From Lineus longissimus (Eukaryota > Nemertea > Pilidiophora > Heteronemertea > Lineidae), in NCBI RefSeq assembly GCF_910592395.1, contig NC_088322.1, forward strand, positions 7,251,431 through 7,315,430: a stretch of 64,000 nt of DNA, read 5' to 3'. Position 1 is the stretch's first letter, and every line of letters begins with the position of its first letter. Shown here piece after piece: positions 45,171 through 58,375 of the stretch. The position numbers and the translations under genes were made by a program. Below the pieces are notes generated by a model. That model saw only the letters and a list, made by a program, of their open reading frames with translations, was not told where the DNA came from and searched no databases.

Positions 45171-47454
45171 TAGGCAAATGTAAGAACGAATGTAACGTTG
45201 CACGATGTTGTATCGCCACTTCTGCGTTATATCGCCATTTACGTCATGACGTTAATTCCTATCAAAAAGTGGCGATACATTTTCACATTTGTGGAAATTG
45301 ACGAAGGGCATTAAATTCAGACATTTTACTCTCTATGCGGTTTATTTCTCGACCAATCAAGATGAAACGTTGAGTTTATAATTTTTTTGTGTCCATCTAG
45401 TCATATGCCAAGAATGCACGAGAAATATCCAGAAACAAAATATGGCCTATCCAGGGGACCCTCAAAATGTCTCCACTGTGAACGCTGAACCCCTTAACAT
45501 CCTAAAATCCTGTTTGGTTTTGTGACAAAGATAAAAAAATAAAAAATAAAAAGAAATCCGACAAGTAGTTTCCCCTCCAGAGCCCGAAACATAACATGAA
45601 TAGACTTAATAAATTTTTCTTATCAATTTCGACCCATCAAGCCACTTCAGCTGAACTTACTTAAGTCCTGCTCAAAAGATGCTTAATGAGATGCAAAAAG
45701 TCATCAATCCATGCGCGGATTTCTTGGCACGACGTTGTTAGAACAAGTAAACTAATAAATGGTAAAATGTTCGTGCATTGTCGTCAATTAACTGCATTTT
45801 CCCCAGAACTTTGTACGTCGTCGTTCCTCGCTAAGGTTGCGAAAGTTGCCTTGCGTCTCATGGGAACCCTCGGTTCTTGGTAAATGCCATGCACAATTTT
45901 TTTTTACTGGCATACATCTCGCGACCTTTTTTTACCTTGTCTGTGTTTTTCCTTGTTTAATGCCGATTAATATGTTTACCCATAATATCAAGTCACAAAT
46001 CCGGCGTCTTCCGATACGAGAACATTAAAAATGTTATATTGTTGCGACTGTGTCTGTCAATAATATCACGGGGTCGTCAAAAAGTCAACTTGTTATTTCA
46101 CCATGCCTTTTATGAACATACCGCTGACTCAGCGAAATGTTAGATTTATTCTGATTTGTTTTACTAAAGTTTTTTATGGAAGACATCAGAGGCAAATGCG
46201 TCCGTATTACGACCAGACAGATATCCCTCTCTGACACTCACACGAATGAAAGAAATTCTCCAAATTGTAATTCATAACACCGTGGATCGGCCAAAACTAA
46301 TCGGGGCAAGAAACAAGTTATTATTTTACCTGTCCTAAATTGAGACAAGGTCGAGTCAGTTCTCTGTATTTTCCGGGCGAGATACCGGTGTAATGTTTAT
46401 CAGTGTCTCCAAGACAAATCGTCCGAACTAGATTGGCTCATAATTTTGCTTAAATATGGACACAGATTACCGGAGATTAATGGTAGGATAAGACAAACCA
46501 ATCAATTAGTCTCGCCAATGACATGACTAAATCGGTTCATTTGCTGACCCCAATATATTCTGAGAGGGTTTTTTTATCCGTGATACAGTATGCACTAGTA
46601 AAAAGCTTTTATTTAAAAAATCCATGTTTTGATCAATTGCACATTTAATGATATATTTACATAAAATTGCAAATACTGGTATGCTCTCTGGTTATTCTGA
46701 TAGTTGTCAATAAAACCACCCCTGATTGAGGATGGAGTGTGCCCAGATACACTGAGAAATGTCCAAAAAAATAAGCTTTAGGAATTTTTTGATATTGCAT
46801 CAGAAATTCTCCGGCCGACTTTCGACTTAACATCTTCCAACAGCTGATTGGAAACGAAACGAACTTCCCAATGGACAATTGGCCTTGGATAAAATTCTGT
46901 TGCTTCAGCGCCTTTTTAGATGAATTTACTATGGTTGAGTTTTTCTTGCTTCTGATCGGAAATAGGATATTATGGTGTTGCCAGCTCTCTATTCCTGGAA
47001 ACAATGCGCATGATCCCCTGTTAAGTATAGCTGCAGAGCGCAGTTGGTTGGCCGCTGGGCTGACTTCCTGAAAACCTCGACACGAGGTGAACAAATGTGA
47101 CAGGGAAGCAAATCCATATATGTTTTACCTGCCTTTTCTTTTATCGTTCGCACCGATCCATTCTTTTATTGCTATATTCTGTATTTTGTTAGCGGCGAAA
47201 TATTTCGCTGCAGCGGAAAATCTCTTAAAAGTCTCTTTATTTTATTTTCATTTTTGTATATTTTTTTTTTTCGCCAGTACGCACTAACGTTTAAAAAGTA
47301 TTAAACATTTTAAATGATTTTGAAGGCCTTTCGGGCCTGAGAAAGTGATGAATTTAGTGCAGTGTTGGCTCTGTCGGAAATTTAAAACAAAGTATTTCCC
47401 GCAATATCCGATGAGTGTGTTTCGGCTTTAAAGGGGTAGGCCTACACTGTTCGT
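45171..47454. other. No gene recognised; small inverted repeat at 45207-45281
   Basis: TGTATCGCCACTT and AAGTGGCGATACA form 13-base arms about 50 bases apart. A 145-codon minus-strand frame (46657-47094) begins with TTG and has no recognisable content. Confidence 0.5.
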
Positions 47455-47570
47455 AATGACTGGTGGTCCAGGAAAATAAAAACGCAGTTATTATACACAA
47501 TTCCTTAGTGCTGAGTGATGATGTATACAAATTTGCTGAAACTTCGTGTATCTGTCTACACAATGACAAT
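47455..47570 (-). repeat. Dispersed repeat, pair with 58262-58375
   Basis: Inverse of the 58.3 kb copy. Shared words are GTTTCAGCAAATT, GGAATTGTGTATAA and TTCCTGGACCACC. Confidence 0.65.
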
Positions 47571-48812
47571 GCTGAAATTCATATTCAGTACTTGTTTACG
47601 CAATTGTCAGTTTTTAAATTCAATTTCAAAATTTCATTTTTTTAACGAACGGCGTAGGCCTTTAACTATTGTCAGTAAAAGAGTCACGTTTGACAGTTAT
47701 CCAGCGCGATGGTGTTATTTAATTGAAGGTGTTGTGGCGACATATCTGATTGAATCAATTTGCCTTGTTTTGTTTTTGTGTTGGTACTTTTGTCACGTGC
47801 GAGACATCAGGATTATCATGCTAGGTTGAGATCGAGTTATCTGTTAGGCAAATAATTTGATGCATTCTTTTTGATGAATCGAGACGCGTTATGAATTTAG
47901 GATAAAGTAAGCAAATTGATGCATTTACTCAAAACGCCGTGTACATTAACACTATGCCATTCTGAAAATAAAAACTTAAGAAGAAGCATTTACCCGTCTT
48001 TACTAATAACACAGATGTATAGGGTTATTTTTAGTTTGTCATTCTTTTCTAATCGAGTCTATCCTTGCTTGCTAAAACTATGAATAGATTTAGTTCTACG
48101 GAAGAAAACAGGAACTATAGCAAAAATGTCTTTCATTTGCTTGTTCAATTGTCACAAAAAGCTATCCTCGGACCAAGCCGGATCCAAGATGCTTACACAT
48201 CAAAGATGACAATTTTACCCAAGCGTTAGTGCAGCCCTACAAGGCCAGTACAGCCGTGGGTGGTAACCATACAAAACGTTTAACTGGCTTGTCGTAGGCA
48301 GTAGCGAACAAAATAAAAATATTGAATAAATCTATAGTACTTTGTGCGATTTTGTGGCGCTAATGTCATCTGAAATTCTCAATGGTAATACATGTAGTTA
48401 GCTTGAATGTCAAATTGGAGAACTACGAGTACAGGAGACATTGTAGATGAGACTCGAGCAAATTAAGTGGTGAACATGCTAATAAATGTGATGCTGTAGA
48501 AACCGTGAAACCGTGAAACCCCCGGACCCGATCCATAGCTACGCCGTGGTATCCCCGTGCATAGTTGAATCGGGGAGTTTTGAGGAGTTGTCGCCCGCAT
48601 GTTATGCGAAGACTCGCCGCGCGGAGATCCTTTCCTGACTGCATTAACGCACGTGCAAGCACGTAGACATTTGGCAAGTAACTTAGCCTGGCCCACGGAG
48701 AAGTCCTGAACATCGCTTGTCCATGTCCCTCGTGAATTAACCCGGCCTCCACCTATTAGTCCATAGTTTGTCGATCGGTCACTTAGGATGGAATATCAAA
48801 TACATCCGAGGT
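47571..48812. other. No gene recognised
   Basis: Short ORFs with no domain. Nothing supported. Confidence 0.5.
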
Positions 48813-48814
48813 CC

Positions 48815-48980
48815 AAATTCTGCGTAAGATTCTTAAGAATTCCATCCTGTTCATGTACATTCGTAACACGATTCTTGTAAGATTCTTACTTAAGATTTAA
48901 CTAATAATCGTACAAGAATCGTGTCATGAATGTACATGTGCATGCACACGCAAACTAAGAATCTTAAGAATCTTGAACAC
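48815..48980. repeat. Foldback element
   Basis: Arms 48853-48884 and 48906-48937 (ATGTACATTC, ACACGATTCTTGTA) pair at 29 of 32 positions around a 21-base loop. Outside them AAGATTCTTAAGAATT and AAGAATCTTAAGAATCTT give a second, outer pair. No target duplication identified. Confidence 0.7.
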
Positions 48981-51900
48981 CGCTCTGGCGAAAGGAGGCG
49001 GAAATCGCATAAAGGGAAAAGGGAGACAATAGGAAAAAGGGAAAAGGGAGATTAAATATTTTTAAGAAAAGAAAAATATATTTTTGGAAAAATGATTTTA
49101 TTACTTTCCTGAGTCATTTCAACTATGTCTGGAGGTGTTCCGAGGCCACTAAAGCCATGAAATACAGCAAGTAATTTGCTCCTTCGAATGATTATCCATA
49201 CATAACCCATTTTCGGACAAGGTTTTCTCAACTTTTTACTTCAGAGAGTGATTCTGAAATCCAAATCTCAGCCCATCCTTAAGAGAACCTCATGTACCAG
49301 ACATCATTTTAAAGATGGAAAAAAAGCCAGTATCAATAACTCATTTTCAAGGATTTTACGCAACAGCCTTATTTTGCCAGAGTGGGTCACTCGCGAATAT
49401 GGATTTTTGCCTGGAATTGCAGCAAATTAGACATAGTCTGTCCTTCGTCTGGCCTTGTCTTCGCCAGCGGCACACACCTGCCAAACTAGCCACGTGGCTA
49501 ATCACTATCAATATAAAAGACGAGTAGTAATGAAAATAGAAACAAATGAGGGTAATTGGGATCTATTAGAGTACGACGAGTAGACACGATCGGAGACCTT
49601 ATGAGGCACAGGCACGTCAGTGAAACTAACGGGAGATAGCTCGGCTGTCCTCAGAGAGAGGTATGTCTCACAAAACTGCTAGTCGCTTTTAACAGGGTGG
49701 CGCGACGATTCGGTAAATACATATATGTCATGTATGTGGTCCCCTTGTAAATAGAAACACGCATGGCCGTCGTGCAGTTACAAGACACGCCAGCGGCTAC
49801 GCGATAAAACTTTGCTTGTATCATAATTTTACATGTATATCTTACATAATTGTTCAAATTATTACTACAATACATTGAATCTTTCAATTTATCTCCATTT
49901 ATTTTGGAATCTCAAATTTTTTTAGATTTCAGGTTTTGAACGAAAAAAACATGCAGAATCACGACCAAATCAAGGCAGATTTAATACAATTACGTCGCTG
50001 GAACACTCTCAATTAAATTTACACCATCGCACACTGAGAAACAGCCGAACGAGACGTTTTTATTGGCGCGTCTACAATAAAATACGCCATTTAAATGTTA
50101 AGTTCGCAGCGGAAGATGGTGATTCCTGAAGCAATAAGAAAGCTATTGGCTACAATAATAACACCATTACATGAACCATGTGGTTATTACGGCAGACATA
50201 CATCAAAGTAATGGGAACAGATTCTATTTATTCAATAGAATGTTCATTGCAGCAAATAAAGGGGTATCAGAAAAGCAAGCACTTTAAGGTTGGGCAATAA
50301 GCACCACCATTTCGGCTAGACTTGTTAAAACTTGAAATGTTAAAACAATAAGAGCTCTTTCAAAACGAAGTGAATGCCTATTTCAAGGGTGGGAGTCTGT
50401 GCTTTGCTTTCCAAAGAACTGCCTGTCTTTAGGATTTCAGGTTCTAGCCAAAATCGCGGTAAAAACCAACAAGAAAATCGAGAGGCAAACGAGAAACACG
50501 TAGAAAGTCATCTTGCAGAGTATGGGTGACTTTCAAGAAGTGACTTCCGTCCGACACATCACTTATTTTACAGTATCAATAAATAACTGTTGACAAATCT
50601 GCTCGACAATTGAAATTCTTATAATTGTGTCTGGTAGTACAGCTATTGATGAGCACTAAATTCATTCAATAGAACCTACATCAATGTTTAACCTAACAGA
50701 GAATGACAACATTAAATACTAGTTGTGCCAGACGGAACAATAAATTTCACCAAAATCCTTTAAAACGAACTTCTTATCATCATTCTCACAGAGCAATGCA
50801 GGATCTTCTGCACATCCTCAGATAAATAGATCTGTTGGGACTGTACGTTTCACTTCATTGTAAAATATGTCACATTTCTTCAAAATTAAAACTAAAAGTT
50901 CGGTGCAGGCCAAATTTAGGTGATGACTACACGAAAGCCCCACAAACTTTAACCTTTACGAAGTGACAAAACTGGTAAATGATAGGCAACTTGGCGAATG
51001 TAAATGTCATCCCTACTGCAAGTGATCAAACTGACCAGTGACATCTAATCTGCAGTCAGAAGAAGGACATGTACACACTTACATACTTGTAGAATGATGG
51101 AGAAAGCAATTAACCCGGAGTCACCCGAACTAGGGAGCCCGTCCTAGGTTGATGATGAGTTCGGCGAGGAAATGACCAGAGGGGCAGGCGGAATGAAGTA
51201 TGCCTAATGAATGTTTTAAATATTAACCCGACTGATGTATGCATGAGACGGCACGGTCCTATGCCAATTTTACTAATAACACGCATGGCGTTCTGTGCCG
51301 TCACGGTTTCCGACGATATTTAATTCAACTTCAATCTCTATGAAAGATAACATTCCCTTCACCACAAACCTAATGCATCAATATAGCCACCTCTTGCAAT
51401 GTCTACTGTATTTCTACTGTATTTTTCATTCACGGTTATATCAGCAATGAAGCTTGTCTCCTTCATCATGGACTGACATCGCCTAATTTCCTACCGACGT
51501 TTTGTCACTTGGCCGATAAACTCCAATGCTACGGATAATGCCAGAGATGATGTCGAGCCATCATTACAGGCAGGGAGTTAAATGTATATCAAGTTTGAGT
51601 AAGGGTAAGGTTCAGGTTTAGGGCCGGTCCGGGTAAGAAAGGAGAATGAGGTCAGGTTTAGGTGTAAAAGTGCTGTCCGGGTCAGGGGGTCTTACTACAT
51701 ATCTTTTGTTCCCGAATACCAAATGCATCAAAGGTTGTCGGAAACTGGATTAGCAGACAAAAACAAACCGTCATACCCGGGGAACATAGAAATAAACTGG
51801 GGAACAAAGAAGCCAGAAACATAGAGCATGGGGAACTTAGGTAGGCCTACTCGCCCTAAAATGCGGGGTGGGGCAACCGTGGAGCATATAAGTATGTACA

Positions 51901-52665
51901 TTTGCATGTACACATGGGCTGAATCTGCGATTCCGATACTTTCATTGATACCAGCATCGCAAGCCGTCAATCACGCAAGCTGCCACCGTCTGTAATATCA
52001 ATAGTTTTCCCATGCGACTGACGTGCGCACATCATTGCTATATTACTTCCGTGATCTGATGTTTAGTGTTGTGACCAGAAGTCACGCATCGCCGATTTGG
52101 AGACATTTGTCATAGTGCTGTTGAAAGGGACATAACGGCAGGATTGGTAGCTGACGCAGGAATGGACAAGATATGGTGGTCATGTGCCGTGGGGGCCGTG
52201 GATGGGTTTCTTATGACTGGTTAAAGGCAATGAATCGCTCCGGATTGTCAGTCTGTCTTTTTCTAATGAATACATGTAAACCTGCAGTCTAGATCATATG
52301 CATTAACTGCTCTTATTTCAGACTTTATAACCTTGAAACCACCGGTGTGACAGCGTATATTATGTCCTTACGGAATCAAAGTCCTACCAATCATGTATAT
52401 TTTTCGATCTAACGTGACAAAGTGATATTCTGTTAAAATTTTGACATTTTGTTTCAACTTCGACATTAAGACATTTTTGTTGAACCATTGACATTTTGTT
52501 GAAATTTATTCATTTAGTCAGTCACGTATATGACAACTCCGAAGTCTTTTCCAGATCTGTTGTGAATAGTGGCATGGCTTACAAACCAGTGGGAACAATC
52601 GGACGGCTGTCCTAATGCATTTTCCATTAGCTCCAATATGGTTTTTGTCCGTCCTCTCGAAATTG
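48981..52665. other. No gene recognised
   Basis: About 3.7 kb with only short ORFs. No repeat family seen elsewhere in the window was recognised here. Confidence 0.5.
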
Positions 52666-52670
52666 AAAAA

Positions 52671-53051
52671 ATGGCCGTGGCGATTTAGCGGAATCTGCGG
52701 AAACCGCGGAACGTGCGGAAACTCGGAGGAAACAGCATAAAAACGATACATGAATATCGATATTGAATATATATTAATAGATATTTATGATATTCCATAA
52801 ATTGTTAAAACTACGATATTTATCAAACATTTAGGTTTAACCTCAACACGCATAAAAAATAGTCTACATTTTTCCTTCCCCATTGGCCCATGTGGCCTTG
52901 TCGGGGAGAAGACAAAACCTGGCAAATATAAGAACAATTCCTTTCAAACATGTATTTGATTCAATATTTTCATACTGTTCTTACGCTGTTTCCGTCTGGT
53001 TTCCACATATTCCGTAGTTTCTGCAGATTCCGCTTAATCGCCATTGCCGGA
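52671..53051. repeat. Inverted repeat with 66-base arms
   Basis: Arms 52671-52736 and 52985-53051 (TAGCGGAATCTGCGGAAAC and AGGAAACAGC style) are inverse complements with perhaps 80% identity. The 250-base centre is AT-rich. It could be a MITE; no target duplication was found. Confidence 0.65.
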
Positions 53052-55700
53052 AATTTATGGCAATTTACCACATACTTCAGTCAGATTCATCGAATCTTAG
53101 GCATGTTAAGTGAGTGAGAAAGTGTCTTATGGGGTCGGTGATGGGACTGGGTTACAAGCCTGTCATGGTAGTCATGTTACCATTTCATCATACTGTATCC
53201 TAAGCAAAGGTCACACCATACATGCCATAGATCATGCGGCGTTTGCCAATACTCTCGATTGGACACAATTCACTGATTAAATGGGGCGTTCTCGAAATGA
53301 GGAGAGTGTCGGGGTGAATTGGTACATGCTAACAGTATTACATGAAAACGTGGTCGGAATTCTAACCAAACTCTTCTCTGCAAGTAGCAATTCTTCTACT
53401 GCAACCAATCTGTGTTTGTAGGTCACTTGAATTTTCAGAACTAAAGTGTCCTGACATTTGTATTGAACACGCGTATTTTTTTCCATTTGTTAGATTTCAA
53501 ACTGAAAATTGGAAGTATGTTACCCTCTTCGCCATTTTTCACCAGTTGTGTTATTTGCAGTTGCAGTGTTCTTTTCAATCGTGGCATATGTACATGTATT
53601 TTTTTTACAATGTATTTATTAATTGGCATTTCGGTGCAATCTATCATTGGGAAAATGTAGTATGGAGCATTTTCTATGTAGGATCAATATCATGATATCT
53701 ACTACTAGTTTCAATAACCTTTTCTTTATAGCTTTTTAACATTATTTTGCATATTCGGCCTACTTTGTAGTAGGCCCACTATTTCATCATTGATATTTTG
53801 ATAGATATTAACCATTAGGATATCAACCGATGGCACTATAACTCTCGAAACAACTCATTAGGGCTCACCCCTTGCCAAAAAAACCTATTTCACTCATGTG
53901 TATTTTCTTTGGCTGTGTAAATGTACCCAACAACTTCTTGTTCCTTCAACAATAGGCCGAGGTGATCAGCAAAGTGACCATTGTTGTAATGGAAAGACAT
54001 ATCAATTCATCCTTTTCATAAAGTCACAAACAGAATACAGGGGGCGGTTCAATTTAAAGGTTACCTGAATCACTTTGGGTATAAATAATGCGGCATAAGA
54101 TAACAAACGCAATAGTGAAAACCGCATGCATATCGAACAACCCATCAGCAAGTTATAGCAAGTATGAAATTCCAACATTCCAGGTGCTGCAGAAAGACCT
54201 AACTGATGATGTACATTGTGCATTATGTTTGATAGTAGTTACATGACTTTGCTTCTGTTTTTGTTTTTAATGTTTTAATTTTTGTACATTAGCATGTTTT
54301 CGAAAATCTCGTATACACGCGACAAGGTAATTCATATATGCATAAACCACCAAAAACTTTATTTCGATGGGTAGTTCGATTTCGATGCGGTTTTTACCTT
54401 TGTGTTTCTTATCTTATAATGCCCTATTATTTATATCCTGAGTTATGATGTTAGCAAAATGGTATTTCTCCTAACCTTTTATAAAGGTTTTCCTGTGACA
54501 TTTCCATAATTCGTTAAATAGCTATGTGCATGCTGAAAGTAGTCACCCCTATTGTTCTAGATGTCAACCCCTGGCCAGGGAATAATAACCAAAACGTGGA
54601 CGTCTTTGTGACCCGATAATGCTTGCCTGTCTCTCAACAAAGGGAAACACATTCCACTACTAATCAGGCTTTGTAAAGGTCGATCCGTATTCAAGCAACT
54701 TTTTGAAACCAGGACTAGGCACCGTCAGTAATATAAAACACCTTAAAGGCACATTCGCCGACAGAACTTATTCACCATATCAGAAGGTGTTTTTTCATCA
54801 TGATTATAGGTGCGTCTAATAAGTCCAAGAAAATTGTGGTTTTGTAAATGTTCATGTTATTTGATAAACACAGTCATACATTTGCATGTACTTTCATCAC
54901 GACAGCTCACTTTGTTTTTATTTCATTTTTTTGGTAGGCCCCATCCTTGAAAATCCAGAGTCAGTCGTATCCTCCTCCCCTCGTAGACGTTAGCTCGGTC
55001 GATAATGCTGAGTGTTGGCCTGAGTTTCAGGTTGGGTAGACCTTGGTAGACCCTGAGTGACACTTCAGGAAATAAAGGCTGCTCTCTTTCAACTGAATCG
55101 GGTGGCTTATCAAGAAAACGTGTACAATGGACCTAGCGACCACGAGAACTTCAGCACAAAAAGCTTTTTGGCCAGAGATCTGCAGTTTTGAAGGCTGTGT
55201 TCTTGGATGCTTAATGCAATCTTTGAAGAAAAAAGGACTTGTAGTCAAGAGTTTCTTTTGGAATTTGTATGGTGAAAATAGTTAAACAAACCAAATCAAG
55301 TACCCAAATCTTGCCATGTGATGCTTATTACATTACACCGCACCATAAAAAGAAGATTGGTTCTTGAAGCATCACAAGGCGATGAAAGTACGGCATTATC
55401 TGATTATAATATGGTCGCCATGTGCGCCACAATATACAGGGTGGCCCAGAATCATTTTCCCTCACACAGTGGATGCACAGTAGAATTCTATTGTGCACGG
55501 AAAATAAATCTGGGCCAATCTGTAGAGTCGGTTCCAATTTCTTCCCGAAGCATAGAGATGTTTTAAAAACATCGAATATTGTCATACAATTCTCTGCTTG
55601 GCTTGCAATCGAAATTTACATATATCATTTATTGTCTGGAATGTGCTCTGAAGTTGAGTCGGAATGACGCAGTACCCCATGTAGGCCTGGATGACCAATA
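53052..55700. other. No gene recognised
   Basis: Short, overlapping ORFs without any recognised domain. Nothing supported. Confidence 0.5.
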
Positions 55701-55703
55701 CCC

Positions 55704-55809
55704 AGAAAAAGAAGAAGAAGAAGAAGGAGGAGGAGGAGAAGGAGCAGGAGGGGAGGGCGAGGAGGGGGAGGACGAGGACAAAAGGAGAAGATGGAGAAGA
55801 AGGAGACAA
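55704..55809 (+). repeat. Polypurine GAA/GGA tract
   Basis: About 106 bases are almost all purine on the plus strand, shifting from GAA to GGA units and back, with only a handful of pyrimidines. ORFs across it are low-complexity artefacts. Confidence 0.9.
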
Positions 55810-55814
55810 TGAAG

Positions 55815-57025
55815 AAGGCTGTTACCCTGGTTACCCTTGGCCACCAAATACCTACTGAAACAATCGAAAGGTGCACAGCACTATTTCAACGTGTTGCATC
55901 AGTTGCTTTGATACCGACTTAGGCACGTGAAGGCAATTGTATTGCGCGTCGGAAATTCGCTTTAAATGGCATTTCCTCCATCGATTGTATAATAGAATTT
56001 CACGTACACATGCACACAAATGTGCAGACATACGTTATGAATCTCCACCTCTCCAATCACTAGATTCCGGGATGTCATACGAATGTCTGTCAATGACCAT
56101 CTATGACTTGCACATCCTATGATCCAGTGATAGCCTTAATAAGTCTCGAGGCGATGGTCAGTCCCTCGTCTTTGAAGTCACCCCCACCGTTTAACTTGGG
56201 TTATCTCTACATGGCAGTAGTATATGACCACCAATAAGGAACGCAGCAGAAGGGTATTACAGCCCTTAAAGTGTTTCCGGAAGATGCCATGTTAGTACCG
56301 TCTCAAAGATGAATTTCTGAAAATTGCCAAGACAAATGTCTGATATCGCCAGCAATTTGTTTATGTTTTACTTGCACACTACTCCTAAGTACCCTTCATG
56401 CTGATCAGAACCCAAAGCCCTATTGTAGGGGTGTTCCGGTGTTACGTGTCAGTGTGCGATTTGCACCTCATGCAAAGTGCGTGGACAAGGGTCTTTACAA
56501 GAACATTTCATACATCTGGTCGGCCTCATTGTGACGTGTACGTGTAGGATCAGTGTAATTTTGATATGGACCCCCCTTATATTTCTCCGGCGACATGTTG
56601 GATTAAATTACCAAACATATTCACCAACGCATCAAAAGCTTGTGCACTAAATGTCCCAAGCCTGAAAAATAGCGCGCAGGCTAAGTTCTACTAAATCCGG
56701 TTCAATTCTATCACGGAATTAGATCGAATTATTTCTATTCTCACAGCTGAGCTAGATGTGACTGATTGGAAATGATTCCAATGGGAACCGACCCAGATAT
56801 ATTATACGTTCGCTAGTCGTTAGCCTGTTGTTGAGATCTTGCACATTGTCAGTGTTTTACGATTCTTTGAGTAGGGTGAGATGTCAGACTTATAGCGATC
56901 GATTGCTCCCCTCGCCCTCCCCCCCCCCCCTTCAGTTTAATTCAAAAAGCCTCCAAAATAATGTATGTTAGTCTTCGATATCTAGGTTTTATGTGTGTTT
57001 CTTCAGGTTAAGTGAGGCTAGCGAT
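55815..57025. other. No gene recognised; C12 run at 56919-56930
   Basis: No ORF above 61 codons and no recognised repeat. Confidence 0.5.
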
Positions 57026-57029
57026 CGCT

Positions 57030-57400
57030 AAATGTAAATGTATTTATAAAGCGCTACTCAGACTGTTCAAGCGCTGCCTTAGTATTAGATGTTGAAAAGC
57101 CAGGCCTTAAGTCTTTTTCTGATAAGGGCGTCTGTGAGACTGTTCCAAAGTTTACCTGCAGCTGCTTTAAAGCTGCGATCTCCGAATCTTGTCCTGGATC
57201 TGGGGCACGCAACATGTTTCCGGAAGTAGTCCCTGTAACGCAAGTCCCTGAGTTAGCGATTCAGCAGTGAAGCGAGGTATTCAGGAGCGCCGCTATGGAG
57301 AGACTTATGCGTCAGACTGAGGACTTTAAATGATTTATTAAGCCTTGGATTTTCATGGACCTGTGACTTAATGCCAGTGTAATGGGAAACTGTGTTGGAA
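57030..57400. repeat. Probable dispersed repeat
   Basis: ATGTATTTATAAAGCGCTAC followed by phrases such as CTGTTCCAAAGTTTACC and GCGATCTCCGAATCTTGTCC has the style of a repeat common in aquatic animal genomes. This is recall only; there is no second copy in the window. Confidence 0.3.
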
Positions 57401-58260
57401 AAGAAAATATCCTTCGGTCCACTTGGAAAATGAATAATTTAGGACAGTCGAAACGACGTGATCATCCAAAAAATAAAGAAGTTGATATTCAATCACACTT
57501 CATGTAGCTACCTCGTCAGAGAGTGATTAAGTGTTTAGTGGAATAATTTGGGGACTGGGCAATGAAAGATTTCGCGCCTGACAATTTGGAGATAAGCACC
57601 AAACACACGGCCAACTAAAAATACCCCTTATATTAGGTTTACTTGAAATCATAAAAGGTTGAGACAACAAACGGTTGGTTTCTCTTTAGAAGAAACAACA
57701 GGCTAATTTTCGCTGATGGAGTATTAAGCTATTTATAACAACAGACATCGGTGACATCGTCGCATCGTCTATCATCATTACTTGCAACTTAAAGCTTTTT
57801 CGTGATACCTAGAGTCGGGGATTACTAATTCGATTTACTTGTAGGAAAAAATGTTGTGAGCTTAAAAAACATTAAAAACGACATTGCTGAATGTCAACTA
57901 CAGAACGACATACGAAGTATACATTTTAAAGACGATTACGATTTTGTCATTCTAAAAGTAAGAGAAAATAAAAAAATCAAACATTTGAATGGCTTTTTTG
58001 AGAACCTCATGCAGAAAATAATTCCTTGACGAAATCACGAATTTGATACTACAAGTATCGACGAAAACAAATCTGATGTACCTGTAAAAATCTACGCCTA
58101 TTGCGCATGAAATTGAAACATGGTGAAGGTCATGATATCAAACAGTAGAACGAAAACGTGGGCATGTAAGCTTCGTGTGGTCGACGCTTGGTAAATCTAT
58201 GATGGATATTATGGGAGTTAATAATCGCATAAGTACGTACTAAATATAGATATCAGCATT
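57401..58260. other. No gene recognised
   Basis: AT-rich DNA; nothing supported. Confidence 0.5.
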
Positions 58261-58261
58261 G

Positions 58262-58375
58262 CTGTTGTGTAGGCAGATGTACACGTATACAAAGTTTCAG
58301 CAAATTCGTATCCATAACTACTGCATTACGGAATTGTGTATAACTGCATTTCTATTTCCTGGACCACCTTGTACA
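58262..58375 (+). repeat. Dispersed repeat, pair with 47455-47570
   Basis: GTTTCAGCAAATTCGTATCC, GGAATTGTGTATAACTGC and TTCCTGGACCACC match the inverse of the 47.5 kb copy, with small indels. Confidence 0.65.

Noticed and set aside
46657-47094. 145-codon minus-strand ORF
   Set aside because: It begins with TTG rather than ATG, has no recognisable domain and no nearby splice sites strong enough to rescue it.
55579-55876. Several ORFs rich in Glu/Gly/Arg or Ser/Pro/Leu
   Set aside because: They are translations of the polypurine tract in different frames and carry no information.
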